Positions 18,330 through 27,986 of a DNA stretch of 32,627 bases are shown one piece after another (positions within the stretch are counted from its first letter, which is position 1; each line of letters opens with the position of its first letter). The stretch spans positions 1 to 32,627 of the forward strand of contig JAIYCV010000007.1 in the NCBI GenBank assembly GCA_027487845.1, in the 5' to 3' direction. Position numbers and translations under genes: made by a program. This stretch comes from Flammeovirgaceae bacterium (GTDB lineage: Bacteria; Bacteroidota; Bacteroidia; Cytophagales; Cyclobacteriaceae). The notes under the pieces are model-generated. The model was not told where the DNA came from and did not search any database. It worked only from the letters and a program-made list of their open reading frames with translations.

Positions 18330-19628
18330 ATGCCTAATAGAAGAAAGTTTCTTAAGGAAGTAGGATTACTGGCAGGCGCTTTTTCATCCACCAGCTTGTT
18401 CAGCCAGGCGCACGCTGAAGATATTGCTCAAGCAAATCAAAAAGTAGCTGATTTATTGCCTATCGAGGTAGCAACTGACGAAGATTATTGGAGTGTAATT
18501 CAACAAGCCTATACGGTAAATCCCAATATTATTAACTTAAATAACGGAGGCGTAAGTCCTTCTCCGAGAATTGTACAAGAAGCGGTGGAGCGATACAATA
18601 AACTCTCGAACGAAGGTCCCTCCTACTACATGTGGCGAATTTTGGATCAGGGACGAGAGCCTCTGCGGCAAAAGCTGGCAGATCTTGCGGGTTGCAATGC
18701 AGAAGAAGTGGCCATCAACAGAAATGCAACCGAGGCGTTGAACACGGTAATTTTTGGGTTGGAACTAAAAGCGGGCGATGAAGTCATCGGCACAAAGCAG
18801 GATTATCCGAACATGATCAGTGCCTGGCGTCAACGTGAACAACGAGAGGGCATCAAGTACATACAGATCAGTTTTAATTTTCCGATAGAGAACGATGAGG
18901 AAATTGTAAATGCCTTTGAAAAAGCCATTACTCCGAAAACAAAAATTATTCATGTAACACATATCATCAACTGGTTAGGACAAATCATGCCGGTAAAAAA
19001 GATTTCGCAAATGGCCCATAAACATGGCATCGAAGTTATTTGCGATTCTGCCCATTCATTTGGCCTCCTTGATTTCACGCTACCCGAGCTTGAGTGCGAC
19101 TATTGGGGAACGTCTCTACACAAGTTTTTGAGCGCCCCGATTGGAAGCGGCATGTTATGGATTAAGAAAGAAAAAATAGAAAAGATTTGGCCATTGGTTT
19201 GCAACGACAAGCCACGCAGTGGAGACATCCGAAAATTTGAAACCATTGGTACGCGCAGTTTTCCGATCGAGCAAGGTATTGGTGAGGCGATCAATTTTCA
19301 GAATGCTATAGGAAACAAACGAAAGGAAGAACGTGTGCGATATTTGAAAAACTATTGGGCGGAAAAAGTCCAGCAAATCCCGAAAGTAAAAATACATACT
19401 TCATTAAAACCGCAATACTCTTGCTCAATCTGTGGCGTAAGCATCGGTGGGATGACTCCCGGTGAGCTTGATAGTTCGCTCTTTACTAATTACAAGATCC
19501 ATACAGTTGGGATTGTTTGGGAAAACATCAGTTGCGTTCGTGTAACACCACACGTCTATACTCGCATTCAAGATTTAGATAAATTGGTAAGATCAATTGA
19601 AGAGATTGCGAAGAAGAAGAAAGGATGA
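18330..19628 (+). CDS. Tat-exported class V aminotransferase-fold PLP enzyme (isopenicillin-N-epimerase-like)
   Basis: Class V PLP protein of 432 residues. The N-terminus NRRKFLKEVGLLAGAF is a twin-arginine signal (RRKFLK) with an Ala/Ser-rich region ending near SQAHA, so the folded holoenzyme is probably exported. The catalytic part shows NLNNGGVSPSPR, the cofactor-facing VAINRNATEALNTVI, an Asp in VICDSAHSFG and the PLP lysine K265 in GTSLHKFLSAPIGSG. These fit the isopenicillin-N epimerase/cysteine-desulfurase-like group. No beta-lactam gene is nearby, so that name is only a fold label. The substrate is unknown; a D-amino acid, cell-wall or sulfur compound is possible. It is monocistronic and convergent with the pump 2 operon. 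Confidence 0.85.
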   Translation: MPNRRKFLKEVGLLAGAFSSTSLFSQAHAEDIAQANQKVADLLPIEVATDEDYWSVIQQAYTVNPNIINLNNGGVSPSPRIVQEAVERYNKLSNEGPSYYMWRILDQGREPLRQKLADLAGCNAEEVAINRNATEALNTVIFGLELKAGDEVIGTKQDYPNMISAWRQREQREGIKYIQISFNFPIENDEEIVNAFEKAITPKTKIIHVTHIINWLGQIMPVKKISQMAHKHGIEVICDSAHSFGLLDFTLPELECDYWGTSLHKFLSAPIGSGMLWIKKEKIEKIWPLVCNDKPRSGDIRKFETIGTRSFPIEQGIGEAINFQNAIGNKRKEERVRYLKNYWAEKVQQIPKVKIHTSLKPQYSCSICGVSIGGMTPGELDSSLFTNYKIHTVGIVWENISCVRVTPHVYTRIQDLDKLVRSIEEIAKKKKG

Positions 19629-19671
19629 GTGGGTAATCACTACCAATCGTCCACCCTTAATTCTTGCAATC

Positions 19672-19687
19672 GCGGGCCAGGCCCCGC
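19672..19687. terminator. Weak hairpin in the convergent gap
   Basis: GCGGG and CCCGC arms around six bases lie between the class V enzyme gene and the pump 2 outer membrane gene. There is no T-run on either side; it may assist termination for either gene. Confidence 0.3.
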
Positions 19688-19723
19688 AAAAGAAATAATC
19701 ACCTCTATTATTCACCTCAATTG

Positions 19724-21169
19724 TTAATTCCAACCACCACCTAAAGCACGGTAAAGATCGATAGTAGCATTGAATTGAAGTTGCTTAGAATCAATTGCGT
19801 CAAACTCGGCAGCAAGCACGCTTTTTTGAGCCGTCACTACTTCAAGGTAGGAGGCCAAACCAGCCACAAACAAATCCTTCGAAATAGAGACACCTTCTTC
19901 CAAGGTTTTTACTTCTCGAGATTTGAATTGATATGATTTTTGCAGGTTATCGATTTTGTTCAACTGGGTAGTCACTTCTTGATAACCCGTTAATATACTT
20001 TGCTGATAGGCATAAAATGCTTCAAGCTGTGTTGCTGATGCCCTCCGGTATTCAGCACGAATCATATTTCGATTGAAAAGAGGCGCAGTTAATCCACCCA
20101 ATATTGAATAGGCCGAAGAAGTCGGCACGTTAAATAAAACGCTGGTAGTAAAAGATTGCAAACCTAACCCTGCCGTTAAATTAAAAGAAGGTAAGAAAGC
20201 CGCTCTTGCAGCACTTACATCAAAACGCGAAGCTAGCAACTGAAACTCAGCAAGCTTCACATCTGGGCGCTGGGTCAAAAGTTGAGAGGGCAATCCCGTC
20301 TGTAAACTTCTTGGCAATGCTTGTCTTAGAATGGATTCACCTCTTGCAATTCGTTGTGGATATCGCCCCAGCAACAAATTCAATTCATTTTCATGAGAGA
20401 TAATTTCTTGCTGCACCAACGCTTCCAAACTTTGGGTATTAAGCAGTTGCGCAGTAAACTGTTTAACAGCTAACTCGGTTGCTCTGCCAGCGGCCTTTTG
20501 TGCGTCAATAAGAATGACAGCTGTTTCCTGAAGTTTTACGTTTTCGCGAATAATCGTTAATTTACTATCCAATGCTACTAAGCTGTAATAATGTCGAGCT
20601 ACCTCCGCCACGAGTATTGTTTGAATTAGATGTCGGGCTTTCTCGCTAGCAAAAAAACGAGCCGAAGCTGCCTTTTTTCGGTCGCGAAGTTTACCCCAGA
20701 CATCGGCCTCCCAACTGCTTTGAAACCCAACATAATAGTCAGGCAAATTGATTGGTATACGCCTATCCTTCGTGATATTATTTGAAAAGTTGGTGTCAAA
20801 GTTTCCAACGCCATCCATGGTATACTCCCCAAACCGTTGCTGACCGACTGACGTCACTGCGCTTAGCGTTGGTAAAAGTGCGCCTTTGGAAGCCGCTATA
20901 TTCGCACCCGCCATGTTCACACGTTGCAAGGCCATCTTTAGATCAAGATTGCTTTTTAACAACAAATCAATGTAGCCTGTCAATAGAGAATCAGTAAAAT
21001 ATTCACGCCAAGCAAGCATGGCATTATTTGTTGACGGCTCAACCGAAGCGGTATATTGTTCTGGTATTTTTGTCAAATCGGGCTCGGGTACTTTTTCGGC
21101 TAACTTACAGCCTGTTAAACACACAGCAATCGAAATAACGAGAACTGACTTTGGGAAACTGAAATACAT
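19724..21169 (-). CDS. NodT/OprM-type outer membrane efflux lipoprotein, pump 2
   Basis: Outer membrane channel of efflux pump 2, 481 residues. The signal ends CLTGC (lipidated Cys21), so this is an OprM/NodT-like lipoprotein, unlike the non-lipidated TolC-type protein of pump 1. Two outer-membrane-efflux helical blocks are visible: LDLKMALQRVNMAGANIAAS with LPTLSAVTSV, and RPDVKLAEFQLLASRFDVSAAR with LPSFNLTAGLG. The typical tail LYRALGGGWN closes it. I use the ATG at 21169, four bases after the permease stop codon; the frame continues further upstream, but only into the permease gene. Last gene of the adaptor-permease-channel operon. Confidence 0.93.
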   Translation of the reverse strand: MYFSFPKSVLVISIAVCLTGCKLAEKVPEPDLTKIPEQYTASVEPSTNNAMLAWREYFTDSLLTGYIDLLLKSNLDLKMALQRVNMAGANIAASKGALLPTLSAVTSVGQQRFGEYTMDGVGNFDTNFSNNITKDRRIPINLPDYYVGFQSSWEADVWGKLRDRKKAASARFFASEKARHLIQTILVAEVARHYYSLVALDSKLTIIRENVKLQETAVILIDAQKAAGRATELAVKQFTAQLLNTQSLEALVQQEIISHENELNLLLGRYPQRIARGESILRQALPRSLQTGLPSQLLTQRPDVKLAEFQLLASRFDVSAARAAFLPSFNLTAGLGLQSFTTSVLFNVPTSSAYSILGGLTAPLFNRNMIRAEYRRASATQLEAFYAYQQSILTGYQEVTTQLNKIDNLQKSYQFKSREVKTLEEGVSISKDLFVAGLASYLEVVTAQKSVLAAEFDAIDSKQLQFNATIDLYRALGGGWN

Positions 21170-21173
21170 AGTT

Positions 21174-24100
21174 TTAAATATGAGACTCAACAATTGCTTT
21201 CGTTTTACTACCTTTTCTAGAAATAGATTCAATTATGCTGGCAAACACCACATAAAGACCGGGTATTATGATGACTCCAAATACGGTTCCGAACAACATG
21301 CCACCGGCAGCAGCAGTGCCTATCGACCTATTGCCTATCGAACCTGCACCAGAAGCAATACACAATGGGATTAGCCCTGCGATAAAAGCAAATGAAGTCA
21401 TCAAAATAGGACGCAAACGCGAAACCGCGCCCTCAACGGCTGCTTCTAAAATGCTGAGTCCTTCTTTTTGTCTCAGAACTGCAAACTCGACAATCAAAAT
21501 CGCATTCTTGCCCAGAAGCCCAATTAACATGACTAGCGCTACCTGTGCATAAATATTATTTTGCAAGCCGGCAAGTTGAAGCAATAAAAACGAACCGAAA
21601 ATCCCAGCAGGAAGAGACAAAAGTACCGCCAAAGGAAGTATGAAACTTTCATATTGAGCAGACAATACGAGGTATACAAAAATTAGGGAAATAAGAAAGA
21701 TGTAAACAGCTTGATTACCCGCCAATACTTCTTCGCGCGTCATACCCGACCACTCAATTGAGAAGCCTCTCGGTAATTTTTCTTGCGCCACCGTTTTTAT
21801 CGCCTTGATCGCATCGCCACTGCTATATCCTTTGGCGGCATCACCATTTACCATTGCCGAGGTAAACATATTGTATCGGGTGAGTTGCTCAGGCCCGTAA
21901 ACCCGTTCCAATTGTACGAACGAAGAGTAAGGAACCATTTCACCGAAATCATTTTTGACATATAGCTTCAATAAATCTTCTGGCACAGCGCGATAACTGG
22001 GTGCAGCTTGCACCATCACTTTATACATCTGACCAAAACGAATAAAATTTGTTGTGTAGTAGCTTCCAATTAATGTCTGTAGATTGCTCATTGCCTTTTC
22101 GACAGTTACACCTTTTTGCGCAGCAATGTCTTGATCAATATGTATCATGTATTGGGGATAACTGGCGTCAAAACTGGTAAACGCATCTGCTATTTCTGGT
22201 CGGCTTTTTAGAGCCGCTATAAAATCTTGAGTGACCGATGCCGTCTGCTGTAAATTACCGGATCCTGTTTTATCTAATACACGCACTTCAAAGCCACTTG
22301 CATTGCCAAAGCCTGGCACCGTGGGCGGGGAAAAAAACTGAATGCTTGCATCCTTAATATGTTTCGTTTTCTCTTGAAGCTGAATTATCAATTCGTCTAC
22401 ATTCTCGTCTCGATCGTTCCACGGCTTTAAATTAACCATCCCCATACCAAAGGCGGCACCAGCTCCGTCAGTCATCAAGCTTAATCCAGCCAAAGTCGAC
22501 ACCGATTCTACTGCAGGCATTTCGTTTGCCACTTGCTGTATTTGATCCATTACTTCTTCTGTGCGCTCAACCGTTGCTCCAGAAGGGGCTGTTACGTTGG
22601 CATAAATCATCCCTTGATCTTCCGATGGGATAAAACCAGTCGGCAAAATAGAACTGATCCTCCAAGTGGCGATGCAAAAAATAAAAAGCAATGCCCATGT
22701 AATTGTTTTCCTGCCAACTATTTGGCGAACCAACCTTTGATAACGTCCAGTTAGAAGATCAAAACCGCTATTAAACTTATTGAAAAATAATTGTAAGAGC
22801 CCTTTACTTTCATGTCCATGGTTATTCTTTAATATAATCGCACATAGCGCTGGCGTTAGCGTAAGAGCATTGATACCGGATATCACAATGGCAATTGCCA
22901 ACGTAAGTGAAAACTGGCGATAAAAAACACCAACGGGGCCAGATAAAAAAGCTACCGGAATAAAAACTGCTGACATTACTAAGGTGATAGCGATTATAGC
23001 ACCACTAATTTCGCCCATTGCTTCCATTGTAGCTTCCTTTGGTGAAAGGTTCTTTGACTGCATTTTTACGTGTACTGCTTCCACAACAACAATGGCATCA
23101 TCCACAACAATACCTATGGCCAGAACCAGTGCAAACAAGGTCAGTAAGTTGATGGAGAAACCGAGTAACTGCATAAAGAAAAAAGCACCTATCAACGAAA
23201 CGGGAACGGCCAACGCTGGGATAAGTGTTGAACGCCAATCTTGCAGAAAGAGAAATACCACTAATGAAACAAGAATAAATGCCTCCAATAAGGTATGCAA
23301 CACTTCTTCTATTGACGCGTCCAGAAATCGCGACACGTCATATCCAATGTTATAAGTCATTCCAGGAGGAAAAGAAGCTTTTTTCAATTCTTCCATCTTC
23401 TTTTTAACATTTTCAATCACTTCTTTAGCATTTGAGCCTGGTCGTTGCTTTAGCAAAATTGCAGCCGAGGGCTTACCATCCTCTTTGGATAATACATTGT
23501 AGTTCCTCACACCGAATTCTACTTCTGCTATATCTTTAAGTTTTAATATCGATCCTTCTTTATCGGCACGCAACACAATATTTTCATATTGCTTTGCCTC
23601 AATAAATTTTCCTGTGTAACGTAACACATATTGCAACATTTGTGGGGCTCGGTCCGAACTCTCACCCGCTTTTCCGGGAGCTGCTTCAATATTTTGATTG
23701 CGAATAGCCTGAATAACTTCCTCGGAAGATACCCCGTAACTCGCCATCTTGTCAGGTTTTAACCAAACGCGCATCGAATATTCACGAGCACCAACAATTG
23801 TTGCATAACCAACGCCCTCAATTCGCTTGAGCTCAGCCAGTATGTTGATATCGGCAAAATTGTAGATAAACTTCTCATCCGCAGACGGATCATTACTCAA
23901 TAGGTTTAGATACATGAGTATACTAGTAACTTCTTTTTCGACACTCACACCCGCCTTTAATACCTCCTCTGGAAGTTCGTCTAATACTGTTGAAACCCTA
24001 TTCTGAACATTTACATTGGCAAGATCAGGATCGGTTCCCACTTTAAAATAAACTTGAATAATGCTCATCCCGTCATTCCCCGAGACGGAAGTCATATACG

Positions 24101-24326
24101 TCATACCCGGTACTCCGTTAATGGCACGCTCCAGCGTAGTAACAACTGCTTTGGACGCTACCTCGGCATTGGCACCCGTATAATTGGTTGTAACAACCAC
24201 CGTGGGTGGAACAATATCTGGAAATTGGGTAATCGGAAGGCCGATAATGGCAAGCAGTCCCAACAATGTAATGAAAACCGAAATCACTATTGATAGAACT
24301 GGACGCTCGATAAATTTGCTGAACAT
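21174..24326 (-). CDS. HAE1-family RND multidrug efflux permease, pump 2
   Basis: AcrB-like proton/drug antiporter, 1050 residues. The start MFSKFIERPVLSIVISV and ITQFPDIVPPTVVVTTNYTG are classical HAE1 features. TM4 has VDDAIVVVEAVH (D409, D410) and TM10 has LLGKNAILIVEFAV with the relay lysine. GFIPSEDQGMIYA and VPGFGNASGFEVRVLD mark the porter domain, and the C-terminus keeps RLRPILMTSFAFIAG. It therefore looks intact and active. It lies 41 bases after the adaptor and four bases before the outer membrane lipoprotein. It differs clearly from the pump 1 permease, which belongs to another branch. No regulator gene lies next to this operon. Confidence 0.95.
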   Translation of the reverse strand: MFSKFIERPVLSIVISVFITLLGLLAIIGLPITQFPDIVPPTVVVTTNYTGANAEVASKAVVTTLERAINGVPGMTYMTSVSGNDGMSIIQVYFKVGTDPDLANVNVQNRVSTVLDELPEEVLKAGVSVEKEVTSILMYLNLLSNDPSADEKFIYNFADINILAELKRIEGVGYATIVGAREYSMRVWLKPDKMASYGVSSEEVIQAIRNQNIEAAPGKAGESSDRAPQMLQYVLRYTGKFIEAKQYENIVLRADKEGSILKLKDIAEVEFGVRNYNVLSKEDGKPSAAILLKQRPGSNAKEVIENVKKKMEELKKASFPPGMTYNIGYDVSRFLDASIEEVLHTLLEAFILVSLVVFLFLQDWRSTLIPALAVPVSLIGAFFFMQLLGFSINLLTLFALVLAIGIVVDDAIVVVEAVHVKMQSKNLSPKEATMEAMGEISGAIIAITLVMSAVFIPVAFLSGPVGVFYRQFSLTLAIAIVISGINALTLTPALCAIILKNNHGHESKGLLQLFFNKFNSGFDLLTGRYQRLVRQIVGRKTITWALLFIFCIATWRISSILPTGFIPSEDQGMIYANVTAPSGATVERTEEVMDQIQQVANEMPAVESVSTLAGLSLMTDGAGAAFGMGMVNLKPWNDRDENVDELIIQLQEKTKHIKDASIQFFSPPTVPGFGNASGFEVRVLDKTGSGNLQQTASVTQDFIAALKSRPEIADAFTSFDASYPQYMIHIDQDIAAQKGVTVEKAMSNLQTLIGSYYTTNFIRFGQMYKVMVQAAPSYRAVPEDLLKLYVKNDFGEMVPYSSFVQLERVYGPEQLTRYNMFTSAMVNGDAAKGYSSGDAIKAIKTVAQEKLPRGFSIEWSGMTREEVLAGNQAVYIFLISLIFVYLVLSAQYESFILPLAVLLSLPAGIFGSFLLLQLAGLQNNIYAQVALVMLIGLLGKNAILIVEFAVLRQKEGLSILEAAVEGAVSRLRPILMTSFAFIAGLIPLCIASGAGSIGNRSIGTAAAGGMLFGTVFGVIIIPGLYVVFASIIESISRKGSKTKAIVESHI

Positions 24327-24367
24327 AATGGCTGCTTATAATTAGTATCTGGCGATGTGGAATTAAC

Positions 24368-25498
24368 TTACCTTTTTTCGGCCGTTGATTTAATCGACAT
24401 GCTATCCTTTAGCACTGTATAAGGGTTGATCTGCATCCCATCCCGCGCTTCTTTTATGCCTTCGTAAATAATGCGATCACCTTCTTTCAACCCAGATTCG
24501 ACAATATAAAAGTATGAAAGACGAGATCCTGGCACAAAACTTCTTACTTTCAATTTATTCTCCTTGTCCACTAGGTAAACGAATGTCTTATCCTGTATTT
24601 CAAAAGTCGCTTTTTGCGGAATAAGTAAAGCATTTTCAATGCTATTTGAGAGTCGAATCTTTCCACTAGATCCATGCTTTAGAATATGTTGCGGGTTAGG
24701 GAACTTCGCACGAAAGGCGATGGTACCTGTTGAGGTATCAAATTCACCTTCTAATGTCTCAATTCTTCCCGCTTTAGAATGAAAATTTCCGTCTGCCTGA
24801 ATCAATTCAACATCGTTTGATCTTCGATCATCCGGATGGCTTTTGATATACTCGAGATACTCTTTTTCCGATACTCGAAAATAAGCATAAACAAAATCAG
24901 AATCGAAAAGCGTAGTTAGAAGATGTCCTTCATTAATCAAACTTCCAATTTTGAAAGGAATACGATCCACGACCCCATCAAATGGCGCTTTGATATTCGT
25001 ATGCGCATACCGTATCTTCGCCTTTAATAAATGCGATTTTTCTTCCTCTACTTTGGCTTTAGCAATTTCAACCTTTGCTTTCGCTAACCTTAGCTCAGTT
25101 TGAGAAACAACATTCTTTTCTACCAGAATTGACACTCGTTCAACTTCCAATTGCATCGCTTGTTCCTCCGCTATTGCACTGTTAACGGCAGCTCTAGCCC
25201 TAGCTTCTTCCGCTTTATACTCTTCATCGTTAATTTTAAAAAGCAACTGCCCTGCCTTCACCGATTGGCCCTCGTCCACATAGATAAAGTCGAGATATCC
25301 TTGAACCCGTGCTCGTATTTCTACATTACGCACCGCATGTATATCCACCACATACTGGTGGAACAAAACGGTATCTTTTCTAATAACTTGAGTAACCGGA
25401 AATTCGCTAATCACAGGTGTATCGGAAGAGCTTGACTTTGAGCAAGCAACTAAGATTACTATTATCAAGACCAAAGACAGACGGAAGAGAACTTTCAT
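24368..25498 (-). CDS. RND efflux periplasmic adaptor lipoprotein, pump 2
   Basis: AcrA/MexA-like adaptor of 376 residues, first gene of the pump 2 operon. The signal ends ILVAC (Cys19 predicted lipidated), followed by a Ser-rich linker. Domain order is a lipoyl half at about 60-95 (RARVQGYLDFIYVDEGQSV), a long helical hairpin (about 95-165, EARARAAVNSAIAEEQAM and VSQTELRLAKAKVEIAKA), the second lipoyl half (IKAPFDGVVDRIPFKIGSL), a beta-barrel (GEFDTSTGTIAFRAKFPNP) and the membrane-proximal end (LLIPQKATFEIQDKTFVY). These are hallmarks of the MexA/AcrA subgroup, consistent with an HAE1 partner. ATG at 25498; no clear promoter could be identified in the 69-base gap to the TerC gene. Confidence 0.94.
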   Translation of the reverse strand: MKVLFRLSLVLIIVILVACSKSSSSDTPVISEFPVTQVIRKDTVLFHQYVVDIHAVRNVEIRARVQGYLDFIYVDEGQSVKAGQLLFKINDEEYKAEEARARAAVNSAIAEEQAMQLEVERVSILVEKNVVSQTELRLAKAKVEIAKAKVEEEKSHLLKAKIRYAHTNIKAPFDGVVDRIPFKIGSLINEGHLLTTLFDSDFVYAYFRVSEKEYLEYIKSHPDDRRSNDVELIQADGNFHSKAGRIETLEGEFDTSTGTIAFRAKFPNPQHILKHGSSGKIRLSNSIENALLIPQKATFEIQDKTFVYLVDKENKLKVRSFVPGSRLSYFYIVESGLKEGDRIIYEGIKEARDGMQINPYTVLKDSMSIKSTAEKR

Positions 25499-25567
25499 TG
25501 TATTTAGAATAGATTGTTTTTAGTTGGGTTTGGACGGAGTCTATGTGACATTATGTAATTTGACCTC

Positions 25568-26497
25568 TTAAGGATTATTAGTTTTCGGCTTTTCCGGAAA
25601 TAGCGAAGAACTTGCCATCGATATAAGTAGCGTAAATCCAATAACAATGATGGAAACTTCTGTCGGTATTTTAAATAAATCAGTTATACACATTTTTACT
25701 CCCACAAAAACTAAGATGGCGGAAAGCCCATACTTTAAATATTTGAAATACTTCTCGATACCAGCCAATGCAAAATAAAGCGAGCGTAATCCAAGTATAG
25801 CAAATACGTTGGACGTATAAACAATAAAAGAATCATCAGAGATTGCGAGGATGGCAGGAATTGAATCAACAGCAAAAATCAAATCGGTAGTCTCAATCAA
25901 AATTACGACTAAAAACAATGGGGTTGCCCATGTTGCACCATTTCGTTTTACGAAAAATCGATCTTTTTCGAAGCTCGGTGTGATGGGCATCACTCTCCTG
26001 GCGAGCTTAACGAGTGGATTCTTTTCTGGATCGATCTTCACATCGCCAGAAGTCAACATTTTAATCCCCGTATAAACCAAGAAACCACCAAAAATATAAA
26101 TCAGCCAATGAAAGCGATGGATAAGCTCAACGCCTGTAAGTATAAAAGTAACCCTCATAACAAGCGCTCCAAGAATACCCCAAAACAACACTTTATGTTG
26201 ATAAGCAGCAGGTACTTGAAAGTAAGAAAAGATAAGAATGATAACGAAAATATTGTCCACACTAAGGGATTTCTCGATGAGATATCCCGTAAAAAACTCC
26301 AATGCTTTTTCTTTATCAAAATAGTAATAAACAAACAGGTTGAAACACATGGCTAGCGTGATCCAAATGCTCGTCCAGGTGAGCGCTTCTCGCACAGAAA
26401 CCTCATGCGATTTCCTATGAAATACGCCAAGGTCTAAAGCCAACATGGCCAACACGAAAACATTAAAAAATATCCAAAGCAATACGGTTTCACTCAT
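25568..26497 (-). CDS. TerC/Alx-family integral membrane protein
   Basis: Polytopic membrane protein of 309 residues, about nine helices, matching the TerC/Alx family. Signatures are LALDLGVFHRK near the N-terminus, the acidic GYLIEKSLSVDNIFVI motif after helix three, FWGILGALVMRVTFI, and the second acidic motif VILIETTDLIFAVDSIPAILAI. Repeated Asp/Glu residues inside helices are characteristic and fit metal-ion transport; family members are linked to manganese export (Alx) or tellurite resistance (TerC). The rest of a ter operon is absent, so an Alx-like manganese role is more plausible here (inference). It follows the secreted protein gene by 54 bases, and no terminator separates it from the pump genes downstream. 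Confidence 0.9.
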   Translation of the reverse strand: MSETVLLWIFFNVFVLAMLALDLGVFHRKSHEVSVREALTWTSIWITLAMCFNLFVYYYFDKEKALEFFTGYLIEKSLSVDNIFVIILIFSYFQVPAAYQHKVLFWGILGALVMRVTFILTGVELIHRFHWLIYIFGGFLVYTGIKMLTSGDVKIDPEKNPLVKLARRVMPITPSFEKDRFFVKRNGATWATPLFLVVILIETTDLIFAVDSIPAILAISDDSFIVYTSNVFAILGLRSLYFALAGIEKYFKYLKYGLSAILVFVGVKMCITDLFKIPTEVSIIVIGFTLLISMASSSLFPEKPKTNNP

Positions 26498-26551
26498 CGT
26501 CTTCTAATTTTATTAAGTATCTGTGATTTTATTTTAAAAATTTAAATTCGG

Positions 26552-27052
26552 CTAATTCAATACCAGTTTAGAAATACTATTCGTAAAAGGTAAACCAGCT
26601 AATACATTTATGCGAAGCGTGGTGGAAACGAAATCGTCTACCTCATAAAATTGAGAAGCTAACTCTGTAGAGATTTCCTTTTTTAATTTTTTATAATACC
26701 GCTTACGGACTTTTAACTCCTTTCGCTCATAAGCTTCTGATTGTTTAATAAACTCGCCCATTACTTTTTCATTAAGGTGTTGATAGTTATCTCCATACTT
26801 TACAAAGAGAGATAAAAGCAAATCATCTAACACTCGTTTTTCCCTATTAAAATCCACGAAGATAGGATGGAAAACAGCTGCTTGGGATACTGTGAGCTGC
26901 AGTGCTTGAATGAATATCTTTTCTCTTTCTTGCTGCAGGTTCCGTTTTGTTCGCTCAATAGTAACTGGGGTAGTTTCTTGCGCGCTCGTTAACGATACGA
27001 TGAAGACAAAGCAAACGAAAAAAGAAAAAATAGTGTAAAGTCGATTATTCAT
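26552..27052 (-). CDS. Small secreted helical protein of unknown function
   Basis: Product of 166 residues with a Sec signal (about residues 1-25, cleavage near TSA-QE). The mature part is almost entirely helical and charged: EREKIFIQALQLTVSQAAVF, FHPIFVDFNREKRVLDDLL and a Lys/Arg-rich KELKVRKRYYKKLKKEIS. The pattern of a 'LT..QA..F.PI...' helix followed by basic helices recalls the Spy/CpxP-like periplasmic proteins of Bacteroidota, but I cannot confirm membership. I use the ATG at 27052 because the longer frame starts upstream of the signal peptide. It lies 21 bases after the leucine-rich-repeat gene and is probably cotranscribed. Confident that it is expressed as a protein, not of its role. 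Confidence 0.75.
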   Translation of the reverse strand: MNNRLYTIFSFFVCFVFIVSLTSAQETTPVTIERTKRNLQQEREKIFIQALQLTVSQAAVFHPIFVDFNREKRVLDDLLLSLFVKYGDNYQHLNEKVMGEFIKQSEAYERKELKVRKRYYKKLKKEISTELASQFYEVDDFVSTTLRINVLAGLPFTNSISKLVLN

Positions 27053-27073
27053 AGTTTTTTTTAGATAAAGCAA

Positions 27074-27961
27074 TTAATTTTTTCTCGGTAATTTTATTAC
27101 AACTTTCGGGTCTAATCTTCTGTGGTAGTCGTCATTAAAAAGTGGTGGTAACGGGTTATCCGTCAAATCGAGAAAACGCAGATGTTTCATTTGATTTATT
27201 TCAGGAGGGAGCGCATTGATTTTATTTCCCACCAAAAAAAGATATTCTACCTTTTTTAGCTGGTTGATATTAGCTGGCAAAGAAGTAATTCCATCATTTT
27301 CAACATGCAGTTCGGTTAGCCTTTTAATATTCTTAATCACGCGAATATTATTCTCTAAATTAAAATAAGAATCGTTATTGATATACAGCACATGAAGATG
27401 TTTTAACTGGGGCATATTTTCTGGCAAGGTGGCGATCTGATTTTCAGAAAAATCTATCGATTCTAACCTTTTTACTTTCGCAATGCCCGGAGGAAGTATA
27501 GAAATATTATCTCCGGCTAAGCTGAGCATCTTCAACGATTGTAGACTCGCTAAAGTAGAAACCACCTTTTCGATTTCAAGCGACCGGTTATGGTCCAAGT
27601 AAAGACTTTGCAACACTTTTAATTGCTTAAAACTCTCAGGCAATACCGTGATTTTATTGTATGAAAGAACCAAGTATTTTAGTTTCGAAAGCTGGCCAAT
27701 CTGATCTGGGATCGACTGGATTTGATTCCTGCCGATATCTAAGTACTGCAAGTTGGGTAAAAGAAAAATCGAATCGGGAAATGAAGTCAACCCGTTGTTG
27801 CTTAGATCGAGCCAACTGGCTTGCTCCCTGTATACAAATGCTTCCTTTATAGACTTAAACTCTGTGTTGGCAATACTCCGCTGAGCACAAAGTGGCTGCG
27901 CTAATACAACAACAAAAAGTAACGCACCCACCGTGATCTTTTTAAATATGCCAGTTTTCAT
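27074..27961 (-). CDS. Exported leucine-rich-repeat protein
   Basis: Product of 295 residues with a Sec signal (MKTGIFKKITVGALLFVVVL, cleavage near LCA-QR), so exported. After a short lead it consists of about nine LRRs of 23 residues with consensus L..L.YL.L..N.I..LP..I..L, for example LQYLDIGRNQIQSIPDQIG and VEYLFLVGNKINALPPEIN. The repeats are of the bacterial 'LP..I' (plant-like/Leptospira-like) type used for protein-protein contact. No enzymatic domain is fused. An ATG at 28012 would give a 17-residue extension that hides the signal peptide, so I use 27961. A 10-bp intercistronic hairpin (27987-28010) separates it from the SPFH gene. It is likely a binding module at the cell surface or periplasm; partner unknown. 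Confidence 0.85.
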   Translation of the reverse strand: MKTGIFKKITVGALLFVVVLAQPLCAQRSIANTEFKSIKEAFVYREQASWLDLSNNGLTSFPDSIFLLPNLQYLDIGRNQIQSIPDQIGQLSKLKYLVLSYNKITVLPESFKQLKVLQSLYLDHNRSLEIEKVVSTLASLQSLKMLSLAGDNISILPPGIAKVKRLESIDFSENQIATLPENMPQLKHLHVLYINNDSYFNLENNIRVIKNIKRLTELHVENDGITSLPANINQLKKVEYLFLVGNKINALPPEINQMKHLRFLDLTDNPLPPLFNDDYHRRLDPKVVIKLPRKN

Positions 27962-27986
27962 TTTTTTGAATTTAAATCGGTAATAT

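Noticed and set aside
18330..19628. Naming the class V enzyme isopenicillin N epimerase
   Set aside because: Only fold-level resemblance is visible and no beta-lactam pathway genes are present.
22984..23355. Open frame of 123 codons on the plus strand
   Set aside because: It lies opposite the pump 2 permease, is rich in Thr/Ser/Ala/Ile as antisense frames often are, and has no recognisable domain.
26498..26551. Manganese (yybP-ykoY) or pH-responsive riboswitch before the TerC/Alx gene
   Set aside because: Only 54 bases separate it from the upstream gene and no suitable stem-loops are visible.
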